From Hamadaea sp. (GTDB lineage Bacteria > Actinomycetota > Actinomycetes > Mycobacteriales > Micromonosporaceae), in contig NZ_JABFVK010000030.1 of assembly GCF_013362815.1 (NCBI RefSeq), positions 1 to 64,000 on the forward strand: DNA of 64,000 nt. Direction: 5' to 3'. The notes beneath the pieces were generated by a model. The model saw only the letters and a list, made by a program, of their open reading frames with translations, ran no database searches and was not told the origin of the DNA. Below are positions 25,166-33,738 of this stretch, piece by piece (positions within the stretch are counted from its first letter, which is position 1; each line of letters opens with the position of its first letter). Made by a program: the position numbers and the translations under genes.

Positions 25166-26518
25166 TCACTTGACGGTCGCGAGGATCGTGTTGACCTGCT
25201 TCTCCGCGTCGGAGAGGAGCTTGCCGAGGTCGGCGTTGGGATCGGTCAGCACCTTCTGCATCACCGTGTCGAGCGCGGCGTAGATCTCCTGCGCCTTCGG
25301 CGGCTCCAGCTTCAGCGGGATGGTCTTGCTGCCGTCGACGAAGGGCTGGAAGTTCTGCGCCGGGATGTTGGCGAACTTGGCCGTCGCGTCGACCCACTTC
25401 TGCTCGGACGCACCGGTCCAGATGTTCGGCTGCGGCAGGCCGACCGGCTCGCCCTTGCCCTTGGCCCGCTCGTTGTCCGAGGCGATGCGGTCGGGGTTGA
25501 CCGTCTTGAAGTTGAGCCAGGTCAGACCGGCGCGGATCTTCTCGGCGCTCAGGCCCGCCTTGAACATGAAGCCGTCGCCGCCGCCCAGGGTGCCCTGGCC
25601 GTCCGGGATGGCGGTCAGCCCGTAGTCCTCATACTTGCCCTTGTACTGCTTGACGATGGTGGGGATGTTGTCCGGCGAGCCCACGTACATGCCGAGCTTG
25701 CCGGCCGCCATGTTCTGCAGCAGGTCGGCGTACTCGAGCAGCTGGCGCTCGCCCATGGTCTTGTCGACGAACCGCATGTCGTGCAGTTGCTGCAGGACCT
25801 GCTTGCCCTTGTCGTTGTTGAAGGCGGCCTTCCACGTGTCGCCGTCCTTCACCGCGACGTCCCCGCCGACGGAGTACAGCTCGGCGGTGAAGTGCCAGCC
25901 GCCGGTGTTGGACTTGCTGTAGTCGCCGTAACCGTTGATCCCGCCGCCGAGCGCGGTGATCTTCTTGGCCGCCTCACGCACCTCGGCCCAGGTCTTCGGC
26001 GGGTTGTCGGGGTCGAGGCCGGCCTTGGTGAACAGCGTGCGGTTGTAGACCAGGCCGAGCGAGTAGTTCGCCGACGGCAGCCCGTAGACCTTGCCGGCTC
26101 CGTCGCTGAATACCTTCATCAGATCCTGATTGACGTCCTTGACGTTCGGGAACTCGCTCAGATACGAGGTGATGTCGGCGACCTGCCGCTTGGCGATCAG
26201 CGACTGCGGGTCGGTGAAGTAGACGTAGAAGACGTCCTCAAGCTGACCGCCGGCCAGCTTCGCGGCGAATGTCTTCGGGTCCATGAACCCTTCTTTGGCG
26301 TCGATCTTGATGTTCGGGTACTTCGCCTCGAACGCCTTGACGTCTGCCTCGAAGTTGGCCCGGTTGGACGCCTCGGTCGCCGGGGGCATGCCGTTGACGG
26401 TGATGGTCACCGGCCCGCCGGTGGCCTCGTCCTTGCTGTCGCCGCACGCGGCCGCGGTCAGCGCGACCCCGGCCACGAGTGCCAGCGCCACCGATCTGCC
26501 CAGCAAGCGTCGCTTCAT
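25166..26518 (-). CDS. Sugar ABC transporter substrate-binding lipoprotein (CUT1)
   Basis: A 450-residue lipoprotein that should capture the oligosaccharide outside the membrane. Signal peptide with lipobox LTAAAC (Cys about residue 26), then the SBP type-1 fold: FEADVKAFEAKYPNIKIDAK, VYGLPSANYSLGLVYNRTLF, PPKTWAEVREAAKKI and a C-terminal helix-rich lobe. I chose the ATG at 26518, preceded by AAGGGA at good spacing. It is first in the transporter operon, with the promoter in 26519-26752. The substrate is inferred from context to be alpha-gluco-oligosaccharides. Confidence 0.92.
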   Translation of the reverse strand: MKRRLLGRSVALALVAGVALTAAACGDSKDEATGGPVTITVNGMPPATEASNRANFEADVKAFEAKYPNIKIDAKEGFMDPKTFAAKLAGGQLEDVFYVYFTDPQSLIAKRQVADITSYLSEFPNVKDVNQDLMKVFSDGAGKVYGLPSANYSLGLVYNRTLFTKAGLDPDNPPKTWAEVREAAKKITALGGGINGYGDYSKSNTGGWHFTAELYSVGGDVAVKDGDTWKAAFNNDKGKQVLQQLHDMRFVDKTMGERQLLEYADLLQNMAAGKLGMYVGSPDNIPTIVKQYKGKYEDYGLTAIPDGQGTLGGGDGFMFKAGLSAEKIRAGLTWLNFKTVNPDRIASDNERAKGKGEPVGLPQPNIWTGASEQKWVDATAKFANIPAQNFQPFVDGSKTIPLKLEPPKAQEIYAALDTVMQKVLTDPNADLGKLLSDAEKQVNTILATVK

Positions 26519-26752
26519 TTGCAGTCCCTTCGTACGCACCTACCCGGGCGCCATGCCCGCCCGACGGCTGCCGTCGATGCCCTGGACACGACGGCTGTCA
26601 ACTGCGCGTTTCCTGTTTGTCGCCCGCCGGTTACACGGCGATGGCGTAGGCAGAAGAATAGGGACCGCGTCGCTGGGAAGTCCAGAGGTTAGCGCAAAAA
26701 ACTTCGCACCTGACTGTCATCCGTTTGCACAGCCTTGCATTTTTCAGATGGG
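26519..26752. promoter_or_regulatory. Promoter region of the sugar transporter operon, with TTGCA half-sites
   Basis: A 234-base gap, AT-rich between 26690 and 26750, carrying two direct TTGCA half-sites (in TTTGCACAGCCTTGCATTTT, 26729-26748). The same words occur as TGCAA upstream of LacI copy 2 (27814-27835). These are candidate sites for the LacI regulators of the locus, but no perfect dyad is visible. Confidence 0.35.
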
Positions 26753-27790
26753 TCAATGTGCTGATGCGAGCGTCCGGTCGACCGGGGCCGGCCCGGTCGT
26801 CCCCCGGACGATCAGCTCCGGCTCGAACAAGACCTCGTGACCAGCCGCGCCGCCAGGTAGCGGACGGCCGTCGAGCTGCGCCGTCAACGACGAGATCGCG
26901 GCGGTCGCCATGGCGCGTACGGGCTGCCGGACGGTGGTGAGCGGCGGATCGGTGACCGCCATGTACGTCGAGTCGTCGAAGCCGACGACGGACACGTCAC
27001 GCGGCACTTCCAGCCCCAGCCGGCGTACCGCCCGGACGGCGCCCAGCGCGAGTGCGTCGCTGCCGCAGACCAGCGCGGTCACTCCCGCGGTGACCAGGCG
27101 CGTCGCGGCCAGCCGCCCTCCTTCGACGCTGAAGACGGTGTGATCCACCCAGCTTCGCCAGCGCCGCTCGCCCCGCGCTTGCCAGAACCGGCCGAAGCCC
27201 GCCAGCTTGCGGACCGACGGCACATGGCCACTGGGGCCCAGGATGAGGCCGATGCGCTCGTGCCCCAACCCGGTGAGGTGGACCAGCGCCTGCTCCGCGG
27301 CGGCGGCGTCGTCCACGCAGACTTGGGCCACGCCGAGGTTCTCGTCGGCCGCGTTGATCAGGACGACGGGCAGTTTGCGCTCGACGAGCTGACGGCACTG
27401 CTCCGGACCGGCGTCGGCATAGCTGCTTCCGACGAAGACGATCCCGCCGACCTGCTGGGCGAGCAGCATCTGGATGTAGTGCGCCTCGGAGACGCCGTCG
27501 GCGGTCCGGGTGCACAGCACCGGCACGAGACCCCGCTGAATCAGCGAGACGCCCAGCACTTCGGCGAACGCCGGGAAGATCGGGTTCTGCAGATCGGGCA
27601 GCACCAAGCCGATCAGCCGGGCCCGCTCGGCGCGTACCGGCTCGGGCCGGGCGAAGCCGAACACGTCCAGGGCGGTCAGCACGGTGTCCCGGGTCGCCTG
27701 CGAGACGCCGGGTTTGCCGTTGAGCACCCGGCTCACGGTCGCCTCGGACACCCCGGCGAACTTCGCCACCGCAGAAAGTCTCGTCGCCAC
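26753..27790 (-). CDS. LacI-family transcriptional repressor (alpha-glucan locus, copy 2)
   Basis: A 345-residue repressor closely related to the one at 15002-16006 over its whole length. Helix-turn-helix: RLSAVAKFAGVSEATVSRVL; then NGKPGVSQATRDTVLTALDV; effector domain ending SVVGFDDSTYMAVTDPPLTT and LFEPELIVRGTTGPAPVDR. The start at the GTG 27790 is supported by alignment with the paralogue and by TACGCT seven bases upstream; an in-frame ATG at 27814 is possible. It lies directly upstream of the transporter operon on the same strand and most likely regulates it. Confidence 0.9.
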   Translation of the reverse strand: MATRLSAVAKFAGVSEATVSRVLNGKPGVSQATRDTVLTALDVFGFARPEPVRAERARLIGLVLPDLQNPIFPAFAEVLGVSLIQRGLVPVLCTRTADGVSEAHYIQMLLAQQVGGIVFVGSSYADAGPEQCRQLVERKLPVVLINAADENLGVAQVCVDDAAAAEQALVHLTGLGHERIGLILGPSGHVPSVRKLAGFGRFWQARGERRWRSWVDHTVFSVEGGRLAATRLVTAGVTALVCGSDALALGAVRAVRRLGLEVPRDVSVVGFDDSTYMAVTDPPLTTVRQPVRAMATAAISSLTAQLDGRPLPGGAAGHEVLFEPELIVRGTTGPAPVDRTLASAH

Positions 27791-27797
27791 GCCGGTG

Positions 27798-27803
27798 AGC
27801 GTA
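27798..27803 (-). promoter_or_regulatory. -10 element TACGCT, leaderless start of LacI copy 2
   Basis: TACGCT on the minus strand, seven bases before the GTG, with no ribosome site. Confidence 0.4.
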
Positions 27804-27857
27804 CAACGATCCATGCAAAAAACGACAGAGCTTCTGCAAGACTTCGTAAGTGATCGC

Positions 27858-28454
27858 TCAACGCCGGACGCGGAACCGCAGATGCGTGACGTGCGGCGAG
27901 CCGAGCACCCGCGTGCGTTCCAGCTCGATGTGCTCGGTGCCCAACTGGTCGAACAGCCGGACGCCCGAGCCGAGCAACACGGGCACCAGCTGGATCTGGA
28001 TCTCGTCGGCGAGCCCGGCGGCGATGGCCTGTTGCGCCGTACGCGCACCGCCCATGACGAGGACGTCCTTGTCCACGGCCGCCGCCCTGGCCTGCCGAAG
28101 CGCACTGCCGATGCCGTCGGTGACGAAGGTGAACGCCGCCGACTTCATCTGCTGCTGTTCGCGTACTTCATGAGTGAGCACGAAGGAGGGCACGGGGAAC
28201 GGGGTGTCCTGCCACAAGCCCACGCCGACGTCGAACGTACGCCGGCCCAGCACAACCGCTCCGGTCACTGCGGACAGCTCCTGTGCCACTCGGGTGTCCA
28301 CCCCGCTGGGATCGGCGTCGCCCTGGAAGAGCCATTCGTGGAGCCGTTCGCCGCCCTCGCCCATCGGACGTTCGACGGCGACGTCGGGCCCGGCGCTGAA
28401 GCCGTCCAGCGACATGCTCAGGCTGACCACGATGCTGCCCGTACTGTTCGTCAT
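27858..28454 (-). CDS. RibD C-terminal / dihydrofolate-reductase-like protein (second copy)
   Basis: A 198-residue member of the same DHFR-like family as 8063-8620: VVSLSMSLDGFSAGPDV, VLGRRTFDVGVGLW, FVLTHEV, VLVMGGARTAQQAI and IQLVPVLLGSGVRLFDQL. It probably binds NADPH; the substrate is unknown. It is divergent from the MocR-type regulator with only 47 bases between starts, so it is the likely target of that regulator. The -10-like TACCGT lies six bases before the ATG, without a ribosome site. Confidence 0.82.
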   Translation of the reverse strand: MTNSTGSIVVSLSMSLDGFSAGPDVAVERPMGEGGERLHEWLFQGDADPSGVDTRVAQELSAVTGAVVLGRRTFDVGVGLWQDTPFPVPSFVLTHEVREQQQMKSAAFTFVTDGIGSALRQARAAAVDKDVLVMGGARTAQQAIAAGLADEIQIQLVPVLLGSGVRLFDQLGTEHIELERTRVLGSPHVTHLRFRVRR

Positions 28455-28460
28455 ACACCG

Positions 28461-28493
28461 ACGGTAGAGCGCCGACCGGTCCAGCGGTAAGGT
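28461..28493. promoter_or_regulatory. Overlapping divergent leaderless promoters (DHFR-like / MocR)
   Basis: TACCGT (minus, 28461-28466) lies six bases before the DHFR-like ATG, and TAAGGT (plus, 28488-28493) eight bases before the MocR ATG. The promoters overlap, so one bound regulator would affect both genes. The stretch 28472-28482, CCGACCGGTCC, contains the palindrome GGACCGGTC-like core ACCGGT. Confidence 0.4.
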
Positions 28494-28501
28494 CCAGTTT
28501 C

Positions 28502-29923
28502 ATGCCGATCGAGTGGACCGGTTCGGGGCCGGAGCTCCTGCTGAACGTCGATCGAAATCGACCGGAGCCCCTGCGAGACCAACTCGAACGCGCCCTGCGC
28601 GAGAGCATCCGGGCGGGCCGCCTGAGCACCGGCGAGCGACTGCCCTCCTCCCGCGCGCTGGCTCGCGATCTCGGCATCTCCCGTGGGCTGGTGACCGAGT
28701 GCTATGCGCAACTGCAAGCCGAGGGTTACCTGGTCACCCAAGGCGGCTCAGCCACTCGGGTGGCCGCGACAGCGCAGGTGTCTTCGGTAGGGCTTCCGCC
28801 CAGTCCGCCCACCGAACCCGTCCGGATCGACTTCCGTCCGGGCATACCCGATCTGTCGAGTTTCCCGCGCGAGCAATGGAGCCGCGCCCTGCGCCGGGCC
28901 TGCCGGGAAGCACCGAGCGACCTGCTCGGCAGCCTCGACCCCTATGGCGATCCGACGCTACGCGAGGTGCTGGCGGCATACCTGCGGCGAGTTCGAGGGG
29001 CCGCCGCCGATCCGGGGCACACCGTCGTCTGCGCCGGGTACGCCCAAGGCCTCCACCTCGTGCTCCGAGCGCTGATGGACGGCGGCGTACGCACAGTTGC
29101 CTTCGAAGATCCCGGCGACCCCGATCAACGCGCCATCGCCGAGATGCTGGGACTCGGCGTCGTCGGCGTACCGGTCGACGAGGGCGGCGTCGACGTCGAA
29201 GCGCTCGCCGCCACCGACGCGCGTGCCGTCGTGCTGACGCCGACTCACCAATCCCCAACCGGAGTGCTGCTCGCCCCGGATCGCAGGCAGGCACTCATCG
29301 CCTGGGCAACCACTCGGAACGCGACCGTCATCGAGGACGACTACGACGCCGAGTTCCGCTACGACCGCGCACCCGTCGGAGCTCTCCAAGGCCTGGCCCC
29401 GCACCAAGTGGCGCTCGTCGGCTCGGTCAGCAAGTCCCTGGCACCGGCGCTGCGACTCGGCTGGATTCTCAGCCCACCGCACCTCGCTGCGGCCGTCGCG
29501 CACTACAAGCAACTCCTCGATCGCGGCTCCCCGGTCATCGACCAGCTCGCCCTCGCCGACCTGCTGGAAAGCGGCCACTACGACCGGCATCTGCGGCACA
29601 TGCGGCAGCGCTACGCCGCCCGGCGTACGGCTCTCGTCGAGGCGATGCGACGGTACGCCCCTGACGTCGAACTGAGTGGGCTGGCGGCCGGATTCCACAC
29701 GGTCGCCCGGCTCCCGACCGGCACCGGCGAAGCCGCCGACCCCGCCGAGCAGGCCGTCATCGCGGCCGGCCGGCAACGGTCCGTGGGACTCTACGGGATG
29801 AGCGCGTACCTCTTCGGCAGCCGCCGGGGACCCGCGCAGCTCGTCCTGGGGTTCGGCAACCTCACCCCGGCCGCGATCGCCGAAGGCGTCGAGACCGTCG
29901 CCGACCTCCTGCAGCCACGCTGA
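28502..29923 (+). CDS. MocR/PdxR-type regulator (GntR HTH fused to aminotransferase-like domain)
   Basis: A 473-residue transcription factor. The N-terminal winged helix (residues 15-85) shows LSTGERLPSSRALARDLGIS and VTECYAQLQAEGYL. The fold-type I aminotransferase domain (about 100-470) carries the PLP lysine near residue 310 in LVGSVSKSLAPALRLGW and the Asp-rich VIEDDYDAEFRYD. Such proteins use PLP as effector. It is divergent from a DHFR-like gene rather than the usual pdxST or transporter targets. The start is likely leaderless. Confidence 0.92.
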   Translation: MPIEWTGSGPELLLNVDRNRPEPLRDQLERALRESIRAGRLSTGERLPSSRALARDLGISRGLVTECYAQLQAEGYLVTQGGSATRVAATAQVSSVGLPPSPPTEPVRIDFRPGIPDLSSFPREQWSRALRRACREAPSDLLGSLDPYGDPTLREVLAAYLRRVRGAAADPGHTVVCAGYAQGLHLVLRALMDGGVRTVAFEDPGDPDQRAIAEMLGLGVVGVPVDEGGVDVEALAATDARAVVLTPTHQSPTGVLLAPDRRQALIAWATTRNATVIEDDYDAEFRYDRAPVGALQGLAPHQVALVGSVSKSLAPALRLGWILSPPHLAAAVAHYKQLLDRGSPVIDQLALADLLESGHYDRHLRHMRQRYAARRTALVEAMRRYAPDVELSGLAAGFHTVARLPTGTGEAADPAEQAVIAAGRQRSVGLYGMSAYLFGSRRGPAQLVLGFGNLTPAAIAEGVETVADLLQPR

Positions 29924-29944
29924 AGGTGTGTCACACCGGCTGCG

Positions 29945-29950
29945 TACGAT
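29945..29950 (+). promoter_or_regulatory. -10 element TACGAT, leaderless start of the GlxA-type gene
   Basis: TACGAT then CGTCGGC then the GTG start at 29958. No ribosome site. Confidence 0.4.
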
Positions 29951-29957
29951 CGTCGGC

Positions 29958-30923
29958 GTGAGGGAGCACGTCGTGGTGACCGTCGCGTACGACCACGCGG
30001 AGCTGCTCGACATCGCCTGTGTGACCACCGCATTCGCCATGGCCGGGCAGTTGGGCGCGCGAACGCCGTATCGGCAGGTGATCGCCACGCCAGGTGGTCG
30101 ATCCATCGCGTTGCACTCCGGTCTGGCGTTGACCGGCCAGCAGCCGCTCGAACGGCTCACCGGCCCCGTGCATACCCTGATCGTCAGCGGTGGTCTGGGC
30201 CATGAACAGGCTGCGGCCGACGCGCGGCTGGTCGGGCACGTCCGGCGGCTGGCCAAGGAGAGCCGCCGGGTGGCCTCGGTGTGCACAGGCGCGCATGTGC
30301 TCGCGGCGGCCGGGCTGCTCGACGGGAAGCGAGCAACCACGCATTGGGGGTTCGCCGCACAGCTGGCCGCGCGATATCCGCAGGTCACGGTCGATCCGGC
30401 CCCGATCTACATCCGCGACGGCGGGGTCTGCACGGCCGCCGGGGTGACCAGCGCGCTCGACATGACGCTCGCGTTCATCGAGGAAGATCACGGCCCCGAG
30501 GTCGCCCGGACCGTCTCGCGCCATCTGGTCACCTATCTCCAGCGCCCCGGCAACCAGGCCCAGATGAGCATCTTCACCGCGCCTCCGCCGCCAGGTGATC
30601 ATCTGGTACGCCGAATCGCCGATCACGTGGCGTCCAATTTGGATGGTGATCTGTCCAGCGCCGGACTGGCGGCGTACGCGGGCGTCAGCGAACGCCATCT
30701 GAACCGTCTGTTCACCGAACACATCGGACAAACACCCGGCCGCTACGTACGGCGGGTTCGGACCGAGGCGGCGGCGAACCTGCTCACCTCCACCGGATTG
30801 CCGCTGACCGCCGTCGCCCGCCGCTGCGGCTTCGGATCGTCGGAAACGCTACGGCTGGCGTTCGCCCAGCGCTACGGCGTCTCCCCGGCGCACTTCCGGG
30901 CGACGCAGACCACCACTGGCTGA
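29958..30923 (+). CDS. GlxA-family regulator (DJ-1/PfpI domain plus AraC HTH)
   Basis: A 321-residue regulator. The N-terminal DJ-1/PfpI-like domain (1-190) has the Cys elbow ASVCTGAHVLAAAGLLDGKR, with LIVSGGLG and THWGFA as in GlxA proteins. The C-terminal AraC domain (about 210-315) has two helix-turn-helices: SSAGLAAYAGVSERHLNRLF and LTAVARRCGFGSSETLRLAF. The GTG at 29958 is preferred over further-upstream codons because it matches the family N-terminus and sits seven bases after a -10-like TACGAT. The gene follows MocR by 34 bases; the ligand is unknown. Confidence 0.9.
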   Translation: MREHVVVTVAYDHAELLDIACVTTAFAMAGQLGARTPYRQVIATPGGRSIALHSGLALTGQQPLERLTGPVHTLIVSGGLGHEQAAADARLVGHVRRLAKESRRVASVCTGAHVLAAAGLLDGKRATTHWGFAAQLAARYPQVTVDPAPIYIRDGGVCTAAGVTSALDMTLAFIEEDHGPEVARTVSRHLVTYLQRPGNQAQMSIFTAPPPPGDHLVRRIADHVASNLDGDLSSAGLAAYAGVSERHLNRLFTEHIGQTPGRYVRRVRTEAAANLLTSTGLPLTAVARRCGFGSSETLRLAFAQRYGVSPAHFRATQTTTG

Positions 30924-31018
30924 CCGACGACGGGTACGCCGCCACGCGTACCAAAATAACGGACATGAACCCGCTGTGACCTCGACGCGGGCCATGGGCT
31001 GTCGCCACCCTGGCGATC

Positions 31019-31549
31019 ATGAAGAACCTCGGACATCGCTGGCCGGCGGCAGTGGGCCTGGCCGCCGCCGTCTTCCAGCTCGGCACCGGCGTGCAGCGCG
31101 AGACGGTCGCCGTGACCTTGAGCGTCGCGTTGCTTTGTTATCTGGGCGCGGCCGCGCTGGGGCGGCCGTGGGTGGCGTGGGCCGGGATTCTCGGCGGCAG
31201 CGTGGTCGTCGTCGTCAGTGAGCTCGCCGGACTTCCCTGGTGGTCGGGTGTCGGGCTCACCGCGCTGATCCTGGTCGCGGTCGGCGTCGTGGGCGGTGTT
31301 CCGCGAACCGCACTGACGTGGCAGACGGCCGCGTTCGTGGGGTACGGCGGCCTGGTCTGGGCTGCTCTCGTCCTGTCGCCGCGCCTGGGATTGGCGCTGG
31401 CGGGCGTCGCGCTGGCCGCGCACGCCGTCTGGGATGTGATCCATTATCGCCGCAACCAGGTCGTGGCCCGATCGCTCGCGGAGTTCTGCATCGTCCTCGA
31501 CGTGCCTCTGGGCATCGGCGCGATCGTCCTCGCGATCACGGGCAGCTGA
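31019..31549 (+). CDS. Integral membrane protein, function unknown
   Basis: A 176-residue protein with about five or six membrane segments (for example VAVTLSVALLCYLGAAALG, WVAWAGILGGSVVVVVSELA, LTALILVAVGVVGG, FCIVLDVPLGIGAIVLAITG). The short charged loop HAVWDVIHYRRNQVVARS lies before the last helix. The HxxxDxxH arrangement there (AAHAVWDVIHY) recalls metal-binding membrane proteins but is only suggestive. No close family is recognised. It converges on the NamZ-like gene, with a large hairpin between. Confidence 0.75.
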   Translation: MKNLGHRWPAAVGLAAAVFQLGTGVQRETVAVTLSVALLCYLGAAALGRPWVAWAGILGGSVVVVVSELAGLPWWSGVGLTALILVAVGVVGGVPRTALTWQTAAFVGYGGLVWAALVLSPRLGLALAGVALAAHAVWDVIHYRRNQVVARSLAEFCIVLDVPLGIGAIVLAITGS

Positions 31550-31561
31550 AGCGCACTACCA

Positions 31562-31620
31562 CCAGATCACGGATATCCATGCGATCATGGACCGCTTTGG
31601 CATGGATATCCGTGATCTGG
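31562..31620. terminator. Large 21-base hairpin between converging genes (REP-like element E1)
   Basis: CCAGATCACGGATATCCATG-C and its perfect reverse complement (31600-31620) enclose a 17-base loop, 12 bases after the membrane-protein stop. It probably terminates both converging genes. Its arms resemble those of the hairpin at 59425-59482 at about 16 of 21 positions, which suggests a shared element family. Confidence 0.65.
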
Positions 31621-31635
31621 CGGTCAAAGAGGCTG

Positions 31636-32922
31636 TCAGTAGAGCAGGAACGGCTGGCGCTGGCGCTCGAACGCCGCCAGTTCGCCGGACCACGCGCCGA
31701 CCACGTCGTCCACGTCCGCACCAGCGTCGATCATCGTGCGCAGCCGGGTCGAGCCGGTGAGCTTGTCGACCCAGTACGGGCGGATGGGATCGTACGAGTC
31801 GTACCGCCACGCGAACGCGGGATACTTCCGGGCCTCCACGAGCATCGCCACAGCGGTCCGGATCGGGTCGTACGCCGCCCGGTCGACGACCTTGACCTCC
31901 ACTCCGGCGCAGAGCTGGTTGAGCATCGGCGGATGCTGCCCGGCGACGGTCGGGACGAAGTACGCCTCCCGGAACCGCACTCCGGGCAGGTCGCGGGCGT
32001 TGAGCCGGTCGGACCAGTGGTAGTCGAAGTCGGTCGCGAGGCCACCGATGAGCTCGAAGGGACGCGTCGTTCCGCGACCCTCGCTAATGGACGAAACGCC
32101 TTCGAACAGGCCGGTCCCCGGGTAGACCAGAGCCGTGTCGGGGGTGGGCATGTTGGGGCTGGGCATTACCCAGGGGAGGTCCAGATCGGCGGCGAACATC
32201 GTGCGCTTCCAGTGCCGCAGTTCCACCACTTCGAGGTCGACCGCGCGACCGGCTTCGGTGGGCAGGAACACGGAGTTGAAGTAGCGCGCGAGTTCGCCGA
32301 CGGTCATGCCGTGCTGCTGGATGATCTCCTTCAGCCCCACGCCCGAGGTGTACGGCGCGGTCATCAGCGGGCCGTATGCCTTGCCGCCGATCGGGTTCGG
32401 CCGGTCGAGGACGACATAGCGAAGGCCGAGGCGAGCCGCCGCGACCATCGAGGTGTACATCGTCCAGATGTAGGTGTAGAAGCGTACGCCGACGTCCTGG
32501 ATGTCGAAGACGAGCGTGTCGACGCCCGCCGCGGTCAGCATCTGCGCCCACTTCGCCTGCGAGGCGCCGTACGCGTCGAACACGGTGATGCCGGTACGCG
32601 CGTCGATCCCGGTGCCCTCGCTGCCACCGGCCTGGGCCGAGCCGCGGAACCCGTGCTCGGGCCCGAACGCGGCGAGGTGGTCGACGCGGCCGGATTCGTG
32701 GATGAGGTCGACGAGATGGCGGTAGTCGGAGTCGACGCCCGTCGGGTTGGACAGGATGCCGACCTTGTGGCCGGCGAGAGTGGCGAAGTCATCGGCGACG
32801 AGGCGGTCAAGCCCGGTGTCGACGCGGCGGGCCGGCGGTGCTGCGACGGCCGGTTCGGCCGCCGTCATCGCCGCGCCCAGGGCGCCTGCGGCACCGGTGG
32901 CGAGAAGAGTTCTGCGCTGCAA
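31636..32922 (-). CDS. Secreted DUF1343 / NamZ-type exo-beta-N-acetylmuramidase (GH171)
   Basis: A 428-residue protein with a signal peptide (RRTLLATGAAGALGAAMTAA). Family motifs are plain: VGILSNPTGVDSDYRHLVD, FGPEHGFRGSAQAG, VFDIQDVGVRFYTYIWTM, VVLDRPNPIGG, VYPGTGLFEGVSSISEGRGT and PFELIGG. NamZ enzymes release N-acetylmuramic acid from the non-reducing end of peptidoglycan fragments, so this probably serves wall recycling or digestion of other bacteria. The start is a TTG at 32922 with AGGAGGAA four to five bases upstream. The neighbouring urease genes begin 93 bases away and look unrelated. Confidence 0.9.
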   Translation of the reverse strand: MQRRTLLATGAAGALGAAMTAAEPAVAAPPARRVDTGLDRLVADDFATLAGHKVGILSNPTGVDSDYRHLVDLIHESGRVDHLAAFGPEHGFRGSAQAGGSEGTGIDARTGITVFDAYGASQAKWAQMLTAAGVDTLVFDIQDVGVRFYTYIWTMYTSMVAAARLGLRYVVLDRPNPIGGKAYGPLMTAPYTSGVGLKEIIQQHGMTVGELARYFNSVFLPTEAGRAVDLEVVELRHWKRTMFAADLDLPWVMPSPNMPTPDTALVYPGTGLFEGVSSISEGRGTTRPFELIGGLATDFDYHWSDRLNARDLPGVRFREAYFVPTVAGQHPPMLNQLCAGVEVKVVDRAAYDPIRTAVAMLVEARKYPAFAWRYDSYDPIRPYWVDKLTGSTRLRTMIDAGADVDDVVGAWSGELAAFERQRQPFLLY

Positions 32923-33015
32923 GGTTCCTCCTACCAGTCGGGCTGCGATCCTGCGAAAGTTACCTACAGCTCACCATCCGGTCAAGAAGCTAATCTTCAT
33001 CGCGGTCCGGAGCGG

Positions 33016-33738
33016 TCACCTGCGACCCAAGTACGCCCGCAGGGCATGCGCGTCGTCGGCCACCACAGTGGTCAGCGTGGCCGGCCCGCGAAGGGGGGTG
33101 CGGACGGCAGTCGGGCCGAGGACGATCGGCCCGCCCGCCGAGATGCCGGGGTGGACCTGCAGCAGCGACCCGGTCGCCTTGGCCGCGCCGAGCACGGCTG
33201 GCCCGGCCCAGCCGTCGGCGTCCGGCCCGACTCGCAGGCACTGGCGCAGCAGCGGGGCTCCGGCGTAGGCGACCGATGTCGACATGGTGAGCGAGCCGGG
33301 TGTCTCGGCGTACCGGCCGCAGATCAGCTCGTCTCGCCACAGGAGATCGGCCTCCTCGGCGACGTCGATCGACGCGTACGCGTTGTGCCGGCACCGCGCC
33401 GCAGCGACCGTCGGCTCGGGGAGCCACTGGAGCGATCCGCCGGAAGCCACCCGCGCAGTCACCGTGAACTGCGACGGGGCAGCGGCCCGGCCGGGGAGCG
33501 CGATCGACGCCGCCACGCTCCGCAGCCGCAACGCCGCGCCCGATCCCACCACCACGTCGAGGCGCAGCTCATCCCCACCGAGCGGCCCGGCCGCCCCGCC
33601 GACCAAGTGGACCGTCACGATTCCGTCTTCGTCGTGCGTACGCCGCAGCAACAGGGGGCTATCCCCGCGCAACTCGGTCAGAACCGTGCCGCCGCCGCGC
33701 TTGACGGCCTGGGCCGTGACTCGGGCGTACGCCCGCAT
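33016..33738 (-). CDS. ureD: Urease accessory protein UreD
   Basis: A 240-residue accessory protein that binds apo-urease and helps load nickel with UreF and UreG. Typical UreD features are visible: LRRTHDEDGIVTVHLVGGAA, LRLDVVVGSGAALRLRSVAA, LQWLPEPTVAAARCRHN, LLWRDELICGR. Its ATG overlaps the ureG stop by one base (TGATG), so it is the last gene of the urease operon. Gene order with ureD last is usual for actinobacteria. Confidence 0.93.
   Translation of the reverse strand: MRAYARVTAQAVKRGGGTVLTELRGDSPLLLRRTHDEDGIVTVHLVGGAAGPLGGDELRLDVVVGSGAALRLRSVAASIALPGRAAAPSQFTVTARVASGGSLQWLPEPTVAAARCRHNAYASIDVAEEADLLWRDELICGRYAETPGSLTMSTSVAYAGAPLLRQCLRVGPDADGWAGPAVLGAAKATGSLLQVHPGISAGGPIVLGPTAVRTPLRGPATLTTVVADDAHALRAYLGRR

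Noticed and set aside
25127-26692. 521-codon plus-strand frame opposite the sugar-binding lipoprotein
   Set aside because: Shadow of a gene with clear lipobox and fold; no domains of its own.
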